From contig BTPG01000002.1 of assembly GCA_036245525.1 (NCBI GenBank), positions 161,162,093 to 161,226,092 of the forward strand: a stretch of 64,000 nucleotides of DNA, written 5' to 3'. Below the pieces are notes generated by a model. It ran no database searches. It saw nothing but the letters and a program-made list of their open reading frames with translations, and was not told where the DNA came from. Below, piece by piece: positions 52,400 through 63,203 of this stretch. Numbering within the stretch: position 1 is the first letter of the stretch; every line of letters starts with the position of its first letter. The position numbers and the translations under genes were made by a program. The DNA is from Semisulcospira habei (lineage: Eukaryota; Mollusca; Gastropoda; Semisulcospiridae).

Positions 52400-53600
52400 C
52401 ACTGGCTTGCTGGGCACTGGCACAATGCAACTGTGCACTACTCTGATCTGCAGTAAAAGTGTGTTGTTGCACATAAGCGTGTAAGGCTATACATGCAGAC
52501 AGCTTTTAAGAGGTGAAATTTGCACGCTATTAGTTACTTAGATGTTGTATTTATTGTTAGTATCACAGATAATGTGTTGCTGTACATTGGACGATCTCTG
52601 AAGCCATTGCTCGCTCAACTTGGTGTCTTTTAATTCATTCTATTTTCAACTCATTCACCCTTTAAAGCCTAACAACTTCAGCAAACAATGATATTTCAAG
52701 GGTAGTGCCTGGGAATCTTACCACCTCCTGCCACCAAGATATTCAGGCATCTCCTTTGAACTGTCATGGTCAATCTATAGCATAATAATATTGGACTGGT
52801 AATGATTTCAGGACACCTCTCAAAAGATCAGTGTTAGGTCTCAATATAAAAAAATTTAAAAAATTAAAAAAAAAAAAAAAAAAAGAATATAAGATTTGAC
52901 TGGAAATATGTTTGAACAGCTTCCCATTGTATTCATGTGTATACTTATCATATACATGAATTTATAACAATGAACAAATCAAACACAACACAACACACAT
53001 GCAAGAAAAGTTTTGTAACCCAACAGACCGATTTACACCAACGTCAATCTATTTTTCTATCACCAGAATATATTACATATTATATGAACAAACTAAATTT
53101 CAACACAAATGACCGCATTCAGTCCAGTTAATATACAACAGTTGTCTCACTGCCACTCATATCTGTTGTGCATAGTGGTCACCCGAGTACAAATAATTTT
53201 TTTTACAATTTTTGTTTACATGTTACGAGACCATGCCCTACATTCTGGGATGGTCTATGGAACCCTACAGTTCACATCAGGGCAACATTAGACATACATT
53301 CTGGCACAGCATTGCAACTGAACGCACATGCACACAGTTGATGTGACGGTAAACTCAATACAGAATTGTTGATGACACAGCTGCAGCACTTCATGTTACG
53401 GAGGCACTACACAGGCTATTATAACAAGATGCAATAATCAAGCCCAAAGCTGTTCCTATTTTTAAGCTTATCATTCTCATCCACACTAACCCAACCTACC
53501 GTCTGATCCAAGCAAGCTGACAGTGGTACACATAAATACCAAGTGATGCACAGAACTTTGCGCTAGTTGCACTTCTGTAGACTAGCATAGCGCCAGCTGG
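52400..53600. other. No gene recognised
   Basis: A poly-A run is at about 52865-52884. 53430-53600 is a loose relative of 50490-50700. Nothing else can be supported. Confidence 0.3.
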
Positions 53601-53601
53601 T

Positions 53602-53745
53602 TGGTTGGTTGTACAGTGCTTAACGTCCCTACAGCAACAATACTTTCTCAGGATGTGCCTGCCCTGCTTGTAAATAAAAAAAATAAAACTGAACTAAGTG
53701 ACCAGCTGGTCCAATACACTATATAAACCTAAGACATGCTGAGGA
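53602..53745 (-). mobile_element. CAAT-type short element, truncated copy 3
   Basis: Reverse complement of the 3' half of 38615-38999 (gcttaacgtccctacagcaa, tttctcagga, gtgcctgccctgcttgt), with a (ggtt)n tail in place of caat. Diverged. Confidence 0.7.
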
Positions 53746-53983
53746 CGATGCGCCTTCATGCTAATTTGAATTTGTTGTATCCTAGTTAACAAAGAAAAGA
53801 GTAGAAAATCATTACAATTATAAAATATGCACCATATATGGAAAATGATATTGAAAATTTGTTAACCACAAACGCATAAATTATCAGCTCTTAGATGTAG
53901 CAGAACATTTCGCAATAAACATCCACTATCAAAGACTAGGAAGCACAAAGTAGACGTTAAAGAAGGAAAATAAAGGTAAAATG

Positions 53984-54116
53984 GATGGTTGGGTATACAT
54001 TGCTCACACATCCCGTCAAGAAGACTTTCTCAGGACTTTCCTGCACTGATTGTGAAGAAAATCCCTTAAAAAAAAAAACACCAAAATACTGAATTATGTT
54101 ACCAGATGGTCTAGTA
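53984..54116 (-). mobile_element. CAAT-type short element, truncated copy 4
   Basis: catcccgtcaagaagacttt, ctcaggactttcctgcactg and ttgtgaagaaaat follow the same order as in the other copies, more diverged. Confidence 0.65.
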
Positions 54117-54277
54117 TTAGTAATAGTATTTGAACATTGCTTAACATCCTGACAGCAACAAGACTTTCCCAGGACGTGCCTGCACTGCTTGTGAAAAAAC
54201 CCCAACTAAACAGAATATTGAATGTATGTCGCCAGCCGGTCTAATACGCTAAATAAACCTAAGACCACTTAGCAACA

Positions 54278-55887
54278 GAGTTACTGAACAGACCTAGCCC
54301 ACCCGACCCCCCCGACATCCAGCCGGCAGAGACCGACCTACCCATCAGCAGTGACAGACCCAGCCGGGAAGAGATCAGAAAAGCAGTGGCATTTTTGAAG
54401 AATGGCAAAGCAGCAGGGCCAGATGGCATCCCAGCGGAGTCTCTGAAAGCAGACCTAGAGACAACAGTGGAGATGCTGTACCCACTGTTTGGAAGATCTG
54501 GGAAGAGGAGGTGATGCCAGCTGACTGGAAGGAGGGGTACCTAATCAAGCTTCCCAAGAAAGGCGACCTCAGCAAGTGTTCCAACTACAGAGGAATCACC
54601 TTGCTGTCAGTACCAGGAAAGGTCTTCAACAGGATCATCCTAGAGAGAATGAAGAGCTCCGTTGACCCCCAGCTGAGAGACCAGCAAGCAGGATTCAGGA
54701 AGAACCGATCATGTACAGACCAGATCGCCACTCTCCGCATCATCGTGGAACAGTCTCTGGAGTGGAGCTCCCCGCTGTACGTCAACTTTGTGGATTATGA
54801 GAAAGCATTTGACAGCGTGGACCGAGAGACTCTGTGGAAACTCCTACGACACTACGGTGTACCCACAAAGCTCGTCCGCCTGATCAAGAGCAGCTATGAT
54901 GGCATGACATATCGCGTGATCCACGAAGGGCAGTTCACCAGAGAGCTCCAGGTCAGAACTGGTGTCAGGCAGGGGTGTCTGCTGTCTCCGTTCCTCTTCC
55001 TACTGGCCATAGTGGGTCATGAAGATGACCACAGAGCACAGACGAAGTGGAATACAGTGGACACTGTGGACACAGCTTGACGACCTCGATTTTGCAGACG
55101 ACTTGGCATTACTGTCCCACACTCATCAACAAATGCAGGACAAGACCACGAGGCTTGCTGACATCTCGTCCCAAGTGGGCCTCACCATTCACAAACAGAA
55201 AACAAAGACAATGAGGCTGAACGCAACCAGGGAAGAACCAGTCTTGCTTGCTGGCACCCCGTTGGAGGAGGTGGAGTCCTTCACCTATCTCGGGAGCATC
55301 ATAGACAAAAAAGGCGGCACTGATGCAGATGTCAGAGCACGAATCAGTAAAGCCAGAGCAGCCTTTCTCCAGTTGAAAAAAGTGTGGAGTTCCAGAGAGC
55401 TGTCACAACACACCAAAGTCCGGATTTTCAACTCCAATGTAAAAGCAGTTCTCCTATATGGAGCAGAGACATGGAGATTGACAAAAACCACAGTCAACAG
55501 AGTACAGACCTTCATGAACAGTTGCCTTAGAAGAATTTTGAAAATCCACTGGCCAGAGAAGATCAGCAACGTCAGACTCTGGGAGAGAACAGAGCAGATA
55601 ACAGCAGAGAATGAAATTGGGCGAAGAAGATGGGGATGGATCGGTCACAGTCTGAGAAAGCCAGCTTCCAGTATCACTAGGCAGGCATTGTCATGGAACC
55701 CCCAGGGAAAGAGGAAAAGAGGTAGGCCGAGAAACTCCTGGCGTCGAGACCTCCAAGCAGACATCAAGAGACTGGGAACCACCTGGAGTAGAATCGAAGG
55801 AGAAGCACAGGACAGGAGTTGCTGGAGGTCTCTCGTCGACGGCCTATACCCGGGTAGGGGTGACAGGCGTAAGTAAGTAAGTAAGTA
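54278..55887 (+). mobile_element. RTE-like LINE copy 3 (5'-truncated) with target duplication
   Basis: It starts in the linker before the RT (gagttactgaacagacct) and ends with (gtaa)n. It is flanked by acttagcaaca at 54267-54277 and 55888-55898. It lies inside CAAT-type copy 5 and so is younger than it. Confidence 0.9.
54290..55876 (+). pseudogene. RTE-like reverse transcriptase with two small frame breaks
   Basis: Almost identical to the frame at 41111-42847. A 1-nt deletion at about 54492 (tttggaagatctggg against tttggaaagatctggg) separates the N-terminal part. A 2-nt deletion at about 55010 (gccatagtgggtc against gccatagactgggtc) separates 54511-55080 from 55019-55876. The RT motifs KAFDSVD, GVRQGCLLSPF and FADDLALL and the C-terminal domain are all present. 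There is no endonuclease. Recent but inactive. Confidence 0.9.
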
Positions 55888-56090
55888 ACTTAGCAACACA
55901 CAGGTAGCGCAGACAGTAGGGAGCGTTTAAAAAAGGAAAATACAGGTGAATGAACCAAGAAACACATGCCCCAGAATAGAGGGAAAAACCCTCCCTGTGG
56001 GGCTGACCAGGGTGACCCTGGGAACTAAAAAGCAGTTAACCCCACCCAAGTCCCCCAGGGCAGACCCGGTTGAGGGTCCAGATGGTCTAA

Positions 56091-57449
56091 TATGATTCAT
56101 GGTAACATTATGGACTAATATGCACATCAACATGAAGACATGCACGAGGATATCTCACATGGGCAAAATAAGACACATTTCAATTATTTACATCACTGTG
56201 CAAATTTTCAACTTTTCCTAACATGAATCTTTTCAATAAATGAATTAATCATCAATCAAGAAAATTGAAGAGGTACAAAACTGGCTAAAAACAACTCATC
56301 CATTCAGAATGAAGCTAAATATAAACTTTCAAGTGAATATGACAAAAATTATGCACTCAAATGCGGGGTCAATGTGACAATTTCTGTGCAATAAGCACTC
56401 CCACTTTGAGGCTCTCTTCGCAGTTTTAGATTGAGAGAACGTCCAAACGTTTCAAGCCCCCAAGAACAGAAACAGTGGAACATATTTAGTGACACATACA
56501 CACCACTTGGTACCAAAAGTACATTATACAGAGACAACTGTTGATATGTGACATAACTTTTACCGTGTTGCTTTACTGCCATAATTTACATCAAGTGCTC
56601 ACTACTGAAAGCGCTCCACTGCGCCCCATTTCAAAGTTGTTCATATTATTTAAAAAAATTTGTGAAAAAACCCAAACAACAAACACACCAACCAAAATGC
56701 TTGGGTAAGCTCTATCAAGTCAATCCAACCGTGAAACCAGCATGATACAACAAAGGGATCATCCGACAGTGGGATTAATATGTTACACCATGGCCACTGC
56801 TGATTCATGTGCCTCGACTTCCTTTTGATGCACAGTTCTAGCTACTCAGCTTGTTAATCATCAGCAATCATGGTTTCATATATACATATAAGTTAAACCA
56901 TGAGCGATGGTGATTTACAAGCCAAGACCTGCTTATGACACCAAAGTTCTGGATATAATAAAGTTCTGCTGAGAAGCCATAACAATGCCCAAAGTGTCAT
57001 GCCGGTTTCGCTGTTGAATTGACATGATACAGTCTACACACAAGCGTTTTTCACATTTTCAAATTCAATAAATCCAAAATTAAACAATAAATATTCACAT
57101 AGCATGCTGCATCCGTTAGCAGCAGTTATGATCTTAAAGTTAAAGCAAAATTATACTTTTGATCTCAAAGTTACAGCAAGAATTATTCTTCTATGGTATT
57201 TGGTTATTTTGCTGTACATGCTTGATTCATGTACATTATAAGTTAGTGGTAGCAGGGTTTGCTGCTCGGACCCTTGTAGCCCTGAGGGAGGTCAAAGGAA
57301 CCATTGTACCCAAAAGGCCTGATAATATATTTGTTTTCATTCCTCCACTGTTATTATAAAAGAAATCACGCTGAAGACGTCTGACCTGGATCACGCCAGA
57401 CATGACCAACGTCAACAGTATTTAGATGTATAGAGAATAGACATCTACG
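56091..57449. other. No gene recognised
   Basis: AT-rich sequence without a supported feature. Confidence 0.3.
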
Positions 57450-58061
57450 GTGTACCCACAGAGCTCGTCCGCCTGATCAAGAGCAGCTATGATGGCATGA
57501 CATGTCGCGTGATCCACGAAGGGCAGTTCACCAGGGAGCTCCAGGTCAGAACTGGTGTCAGGCAGGGGTGTCTGCTGTCTCCGTTCCTCTTCCTACTGGC
57601 CATAGACTGGGTCATGAAGATGACCACAGAGCACAGACGAAGTGGAATACAGTGGACACTGTGGACACAGCTTGACGACCTCGATTTTGCAGACGACTTG
57701 GCATTACTGTCCCACACTCATCAACAAATGCAGGACAAGACCACGAGGCTTGCTGACATCTCATCCGAAGTGGGCCTCACCATTCACAAACAGAAAACAA
57801 AGACAATGAGGCTGAACGCAACCAGGGAGGAACCAGTCTTGCTTGCTGGCACCCCGTTGGAGGAGGTGGAGTCCTTCACCTATCTCGGGAGCATCATAGA
57901 CAAAAAAGGCGGCACTGATGCAGATGTTAGAGCACGAATCGGTAAAGCCAGAGCAGCCTTTCTCCAGTTGAAAAAAGTGTGGAGTTCCAGAGAGCTGTCA
58001 CAACACACCAAAGTCCGGATTTTCAACTCCAATGTAAAAGCAGTTCTCCTATATGGAGCAG
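57450..58061 (+). mobile_element. RTE-like LINE copy 4, internal fragment
   Basis: It starts at tacggtgtacccacagagct (RT core) and stops abruptly at ctcctatatggagca, where LINE-B begins. It encodes GVRQGCLLSPF, DLDFADDLALL, FTYLGSIIDKK and AVLLYGA in one open frame. The expected 3' portion is not found on the other side of LINE-B. Confidence 0.85.
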
Positions 58062-58734
58062 TAGCAGTGGGCAGATGTTCACATCTGCACGGGACATAGA
58101 CGACCCCGCCCTCCACGAGTCGCCTGCTGCCTTGCAGGCCTGGCCGCTTGGCTGCGGAAAGGCTAAGGGAGGAAACCCCTGACATCAAAGCCCCCGTGTC
58201 TCCGGGGAAGGCTTTTGAGCCAGAGACTAGGACAAGGACAGTCTGATATAAAACCTACGACCCGAGGACCTCGATGCCATCGTCCCAGCTTGCTAGGCCA
58301 TGGCAGATGAACCAAGGGTTTAAAGGGTGGGGCCAGTACTGCGCACACTGCACTCCACCAAAAAGCTCCACCGCGCAGGCTTTAGGAAACGTCCACGGAC
58401 CATGACACTGACCATTCCAAGTCCTGTAGCGACGGGCGAGGGGCGAAACGGCAGGTGAAAGATGTCACTGGAAGCCGCAGTCTCAAACCTGCATGCAGGC
58501 GGTTCAGGATATTGGTCGCCTGATGTTGACCTGGGGATGACAACATCACTCGGCACACCCTGAACGACCAAGCAGCCTTCTCTAGGGACAGCACTGCTTG
58601 CTCCACACGGAGAGGGGCCTAGAAAAGGTGGCCTAACCAAAGCTCGTCCCCTCGCAACCCCAGTTGGCTAGCCGCGGTCAACGGGCATCTTCTCCTGCGG
58701 TCAAAAAACAAGAAAGAATAACGGATCCACTCTC

Positions 58735-61700
58735 ATGACGACCACGACCGGACTCAACGTAGCATGCTGGAACATCCGAACCATGCTCGACAAAGCAGAC
58801 AGCGGACGCCCTGAACGTCACTCCGCCCTCATTGCCCATGAATTGCGGAGGTTAAACATCGACATCGCCGCGCTCAGCGAAGTACGCCTTCCGGACGAAG
58901 GCAGTCTCCAAGAACTTGGTGCTGGGTACACCCTCTACTGGTCAGGCAGGCCTGCATCAGAAAGACGGCTCTCTGGCGTGGGTTTCATGGTCAAGACATC
59001 CATTGCGACTAAGCTGGAAAACCTACCAACGGGCCACTCAGACCGCATCATGTCCATGCGCCTCCCACTGAGACACCAGCAGCACGTCACCCTTCTCAGT
59101 GTGTACTCCCCAACCCTCCTGGCAGAACCTGCTGAAAAGGACAAGTTTTACACTGACCTGCGCAGCCTCCTACAGAGTACCCCTGCAGACGACAAAGTCA
59201 TCATCCCTGGCGACTTCAACGCCAGAGTGGGCCAGGACTCTGAAGCCTGGAAAGGAGTCCTCGGCAAGCATGGCGTGGGGAACTGCAATGACAATGGCCG
59301 CCTGCTGTTGGAGTTCTGTGCGGAGCAGCAACTGGTCATCACCAACACTACTTTTCAGCAAAAGGACAGTCGAAAGACCACCTGGATGCATCCTCGCTCC
59401 AAACACTGGCACCTTATCGACTATGTCCTAGTGCGTCAGAGGGACCGCAGTGACGTCCTCCTCACCAGAGTGATGCCCAGCGCAGAGTGCCACACTGACC
59501 ACCGCCTTGTCCGCTGCAAACTCAGGCTCCACTTCAAGCCAAAACCCAAGAAATGGGGGCCCCCCAAGAAAAAGCTTGATGTTGCCAGCCTTCAGCGTGA
59601 CGATGTGAAAGCTGCCTTTCAGACAGATTTACAGCGCAGGCTCAAAGACACAGCGGACCCAGTAGACTCCTCCCCTGAAACACTTTGGGAACAACTGAAA
59701 ACTGCTATTGCAAAATCCTCTGCAGAAGTCTTGGGTTTCGCCAGAAAGAAGAACAAAGACTGGTTTGACGAAAACGATGTAGAGATCCAGGAACACCTAG
59801 CAAAAAAAAGAGCCGCCCATCAGGCCCACCTAGCCCAGCCTTCCTGCCCTGTGAAGAAGTCTGCCTTTCGCCTCGTCTGCAGCAGTCTCCAGTGCAAGCT
59901 CAGAGATCTCCAGAATGAGTGGTGGACCAGACTTGCACAGAGGACCCAGCTTTGCGCTGACAATGGTGACTACAGGGGCTTCTACGAAGCACTGAAAGCA
60001 GTGTATGGCCCCAGGCACCTGGTACAAAGTCCCCTGCGAAGCGCGAATGGCCAGGCACTCCTCACAGATAATACCTCCATCTTGAACCGCTGGTCGGAAT
60101 ACTTTCAGAGCCTCTTCAGCGCTGAGCGCACTGTTCAAGAAGCAGTCGTCCTACAAATCCCACACCTCCCAGTAAAGGTTGAATTGGACGAACCGCCCAC
60201 CGCTGAAGAGACCCTCACAGCCATCCACCAGCTCAAGAGTGGCAAAGCAGCAGGCATTGATGGAATACCGCCAGAGATCTGGAAACATGGAGGCACAACA
60301 CTGCACAACAAGCTCCATGACCTCTTTCTCTGCTGCTGGGAGGAAGGAACACTACCAAAAGATCTCCGTGATGCAGTCGTTATCACCCTGTACAAGAACA
60401 AAGGCGAGAAGTCTGACTGTTCCAACTATCGGGGAATTACCCTGCTGTCCATTGCTGGGAAAATCCTTGCAAGGCTGCTCCTGAATCGGCTGGTACCTGC
60501 CATCGCTGAAGACCAACTCCCAGAGGGCCAGTGTGGCTTCAGAGCAAACAGGAGCACCACCGATATGGTCTTTGTGCTGAGACAGCTACAGGAGAAGTGC
60601 CGCGAGCAAAACAAAGGGCTGTATGTAACATTTGTCGACCTAACAAAAGCGTTCGACACTGTGAGCAGGCAAGGCATGTGGCAGATCCTGGAGCGACTTG
60701 GCTGTCCCCCAAAGTTCCTCAACATGATTGTCCAGCTACACGAGGACCAGCAAGGCCAGGTCACACTCAACAATAACCTCTCAGAACCATTCCCTATTAT
60801 CAACGGCGTAAAGCAGGGCTGCGTGCTGGCACCGACCCTCTTCACCATCTTTTTTAGCATGATGTTGAAGCAGGCCACAGTGGACCTCGATGATGACGAT
60901 GCAGTGTACATCAGGTATCGTCTCGATGGCAGCCTGTTCAACCTCAGACGACTGCAGGCCCACACGAAAACCCTAGACCAACTGATTCGTGAGCTGCTTT
61001 TTGCTGATGATGCTGCCCTCGTTGCACACACAGAGAGAGCCCTGCAGCGCATCACGTCTTGCTTCGCAGATGCTGCCCAGCTCTTTGGACTCGAGGTCAG
61101 TCTGAAAAAGACAGAGGTCCTCCATCAGCCGGCACCCAAGACAGTGTATCGCCCTCCTCACATCACCATTGGCGAGTCTGAACTAAAGTCAGTGCACCAG
61201 TTTACTTACCTTGGCTGCATTATCACGTCGGACGCCAAGCTGGACAAGGAGCTTGACAGCAGGCTGGCAAAAGCGAACAGCGCTTTCGGGCGACTTTTCA
61301 AGCGGGTGTGGCACAATCAACAGCTGAAAACAGGCACCAAGATCAGCGTGTACAGAGCTGTGGTCCTCACCACCCTGCTGTATGGTTCCGAGTCCTGGGC
61401 CCTCTACCGCAGCCAACTACGACTCCTCGAACGCTTCCACCAGCGCTGCCTGCGTACCATCCTGGGCATTCACTGGAGTGACTATGTCACCAACGTCGAG
61501 GTCCTTGAACAGGCTGAAACTGTGAGCATCGAGGCTTTGCTGCTGCGGACACAGCTCCGCTGGGCGGGGCATGTCTCCAGGATGGAGGATCATCGCCTAC
61601 CAAAGATCACCCTGTTCGGCGAGCTTGCTACTGGACACCGTGACAGAGGGGCACCAAAGAAGAGATACAAAGACTGTCTCAAGAAGTCACTTAGTGCCTG

Positions 61701-61962
61701 CCAAATCGACCACCACCAGTGGTCTTCGCTTGCTGCGGACCGTGACACCTGGCGCTCCACCATTTACAAGGCAGCTGTCTCCTTTGAGGACTCTCACAGA
61801 GCTAGCCTTAAGGACAAGCGGCTCAGGAGAAAAAACAGAGATGCCGCAGCTCAGAACCCTGGCCATACCTTCCCCTGCAGCCACTGCAGTCGAACCTGCC
61901 TGTCTCGGATTGGCCTCCGCAGCCACGAACAAGCCTGCAGACGTCGTGGGCAACTCCTATAA
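58735..61962 (+). CDS. LINE-B endonuclease-reverse transcriptase with C-terminal zinc knuckle
   Basis: It starts MTTTTGLNVACWNIRTM (endonuclease WN). IAALSEVRLP (catalytic Glu), KVIIPGDFNARVGQDS and ECHTDHRLVRCKL (DH) follow. The RT shows KSGKAAGIDGIPPEIW, NYRGITLLSIAGK, QCGFRANRSTTDM, VTFVDLTKAFDTV, GVKQGCVLAPTLF and ELLFADDAALVA. The C-terminal domain contains LLYGSESWALY and LRWAGHVSRMEDHRLPK, and the end carries a CSHCSRTCLSRIGLRSH finger, probably for RNA or DNA binding. There is no ORF1 and no RNase H. All motifs are intact, so it is potentially active. I do not assign the clade with certainty (an RTE/CR1-like single-ORF LINE). A truncated sibling is at 48735-49380. Confidence 0.9.
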   Translation: MTTTTGLNVACWNIRTMLDKADSGRPERHSALIAHELRRLNIDIAALSEVRLPDEGSLQELGAGYTLYWSGRPASERRLSGVGFMVKTSIATKLENLPTGHSDRIMSMRLPLRHQQHVTLLSVYSPTLLAEPAEKDKFYTDLRSLLQSTPADDKVIIPGDFNARVGQDSEAWKGVLGKHGVGNCNDNGRLLLEFCAEQQLVITNTTFQQKDSRKTTWMHPRSKHWHLIDYVLVRQRDRSDVLLTRVMPSAECHTDHRLVRCKLRLHFKPKPKKWGPPKKKLDVASLQRDDVKAAFQTDLQRRLKDTADPVDSSPETLWEQLKTAIAKSSAEVLGFARKKNKDWFDENDVEIQEHLAKKRAAHQAHLAQPSCPVKKSAFRLVCSSLQCKLRDLQNEWWTRLAQRTQLCADNGDYRGFYEALKAVYGPRHLVQSPLRSANGQALLTDNTSILNRWSEYFQSLFSAERTVQEAVVLQIPHLPVKVELDEPPTAEETLTAIHQLKSGKAAGIDGIPPEIWKHGGTTLHNKLHDLFLCCWEEGTLPKDLRDAVVITLYKNKGEKSDCSNYRGITLLSIAGKILARLLLNRLVPAIAEDQLPEGQCGFRANRSTTDMVFVLRQLQEKCREQNKGLYVTFVDLTKAFDTVSRQGMWQILERLGCPPKFLNMIVQLHEDQQGQVTLNNNLSEPFPIINGVKQGCVLAPTLFTIFFSMMLKQATVDLDDDDAVYIRYRLDGSLFNLRRLQAHTKTLDQLIRELLFADDAALVAHTERALQRITSCFADAAQLFGLEVSLKKTEVLHQPAPKTVYRPPHITIGESELKSVHQFTYLGCIITSDAKLDKELDSRLAKANSAFGRLFKRVWHNQQLKTGTKISVYRAVVLTTLLYGSESWALYRSQLRLLERFHQRCLRTILGIHWSDYVTNVEVLEQAETVSIEALLLRTQLRWAGHVSRMEDHRLPKITLFGELATGHRDRGAPKKRYKDCLKKSLSACQIDHHQWSSLAADRDTWRSTIYKAAVSFEDSHRASLKDKRLRRKNRDAAAQNPGHTFPCSHCSRTCLSRIGLRSHEQACRRRGQLL

Positions 61963-61965
61963 AAT

Positions 61966-61979
61966 CTTCGTTCGCGAAG
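61966..61979 (+). promoter_or_regulatory. 3' terminal hairpin of LINE-B (UUCG loop)
   Basis: cttcgttcgcgaag forms a 5-bp stem with a UUCG loop a few bases after the stop codon. It is conserved in the truncated copy (49358-49371). By analogy with other LINEs, it is the likely site recognised by the reverse transcriptase. Confidence 0.6.
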
Positions 61980-61990
61980 TCAAGCCAAGC

Positions 61991-62314
61991 GATTTGTTAC
62001 AGTGAGTGAGAGAGTGCAAACTGAAGAAACGTAAGGGCATATACCTTTGGTTATGGTGTTTCTGGAGAGTTAATTCCATATTTAAAATCACACATCCCAA
62101 CTGAGTGTGCAGATCAGTGTAGCGGCACTGCCTGATAGCAAGTGATTGCACATTATTGTCGGACCACAGTACGCTCCGGCCCTGATAACTCAGTCGATCG
62201 CTGAATTATGTACCACTTCCGCAAGTGAATTGTAACCATTTTCAGAACAATCTAGAAAATGACACTTACCGCATACAAACAGCTCTGCGTTTGCTCTTGT
62301 CCTCTAGGGGGGTA
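61991..62314. other. No recognised feature
   Basis: Short unassigned sequence between LINE-B and the next transposon. Confidence 0.3.
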
Positions 62315-62322
62315 GTATCCCG

Positions 62323-63195
62323 GGTGACAGGTCGTTTCGGCGGTAATTTTTTCGGCGACACCGCCGAAACATAGGTCCACCGCCGAAAGGGCCAGCCGCC
62401 GAAACGCCCAAATTAAATTACCCTCAAAACGTCCACAAGAGGTGAAATGAAGTAGAAAAAAATGCAATGATCTATATAACAGATAATATTTATTTAAAAG
62501 ATTAATATACATTCACCTCGTGACGCCGGAAGTGATAAAGGGAGGCAAGTCCATTGACTAAAGCAGTCGCCATTTATTCATCGACGAATTGAATGCTAAA
62601 GTACGTTAAGACCGGTAAGAGGAACCAAAAATATACCTAACAGGTGTACCCAGTTGTCATAATTAGAGTGGTCTTGAAGGGATAAACTACTGATCGACTT
62701 GAGAACACATTTATTACTATTTAAATGACCCATGTACAAAACAAACCGAATCAGAAAAGAGTTAAACTGTACATTTTATTTATTTAAAAAAAATCACTCA
62801 CACAAACATATAAAATAAATAATAACTAACTATGCAATAAGCATTGACTTGTCAACGGTCACTCAACCCTAACCCCTCCTCCACCGACCCTCCCCCCCCC
62901 CCCCCCCCCCCCCCCACCCCTTCTAAAAATAAAACCCCACATGTTCCGACTACTACCGCAAACAGGAAGTAGCAGTTTTTACGAGCTTCCGCAGAGTCGT
63001 AGAGTCCGCAGATTCGTACCTAATCAAGAACTTAATCCCGAGTCAAGACCCCAAAACTTAAAAGTTCCAAAGCAGGTCTAGAACAAACTATCGCCCAATT
63101 GAACTGCCGCTGAAACGACCAACGCCGAAACGACCACACGCCGAAACGACTAACTGCATCGCCGAAACGGCTCGTCGCCGAAACGACCTGAATTC
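62323..63195. mobile_element. Non-autonomous hAT-like element with CGCCGAAACG subterminal repeats
   Basis: Flanked by perfect 8-bp duplications gtatcccg (62315-62322 and 63196-63203). The ends share CAGGTCGTTTCGGCG as inverted repeats. Inside both ends the word CGCCGAAACG (or its complement) recurs: about four times at left (62331-62410) and five times at right (63120-63190). A C run is at about 62889-62915. There is no transposase; the 873-bp element depends on another copy. The 8-bp duplication suggests hAT. Confidence 0.75.
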
Positions 63196-63203
63196 GTATC
63201 CCG

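Larger units (their letters stand above)
54124..56080 (-). mobile_element. CAAT-type short element, copy 5, split by an RTE insertion
   Basis: Its 3' half (54124-54277) and 5' half (55888-56080) abut when the RTE copy is removed. The 5' half includes gccccagaatagaggg and ggggctgaccagggtgaccc, matching the start of copy 1 in reverse. It shows that this family is longer than 300 bp at full length. Confidence 0.8.
58062..61990 (+). mobile_element. LINE-B, full length, intact ORF
   Basis: A 5' UTR of about 670 bp is followed by a single 1075-codon ORF and a very short 3' end with a UUCG hairpin. There is no poly-A or simple-repeat tail. The 5' limit is taken where RTE copy 4 stops. No target duplication is found, so the limits could be off by tens of bases. 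Confidence 0.8.
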
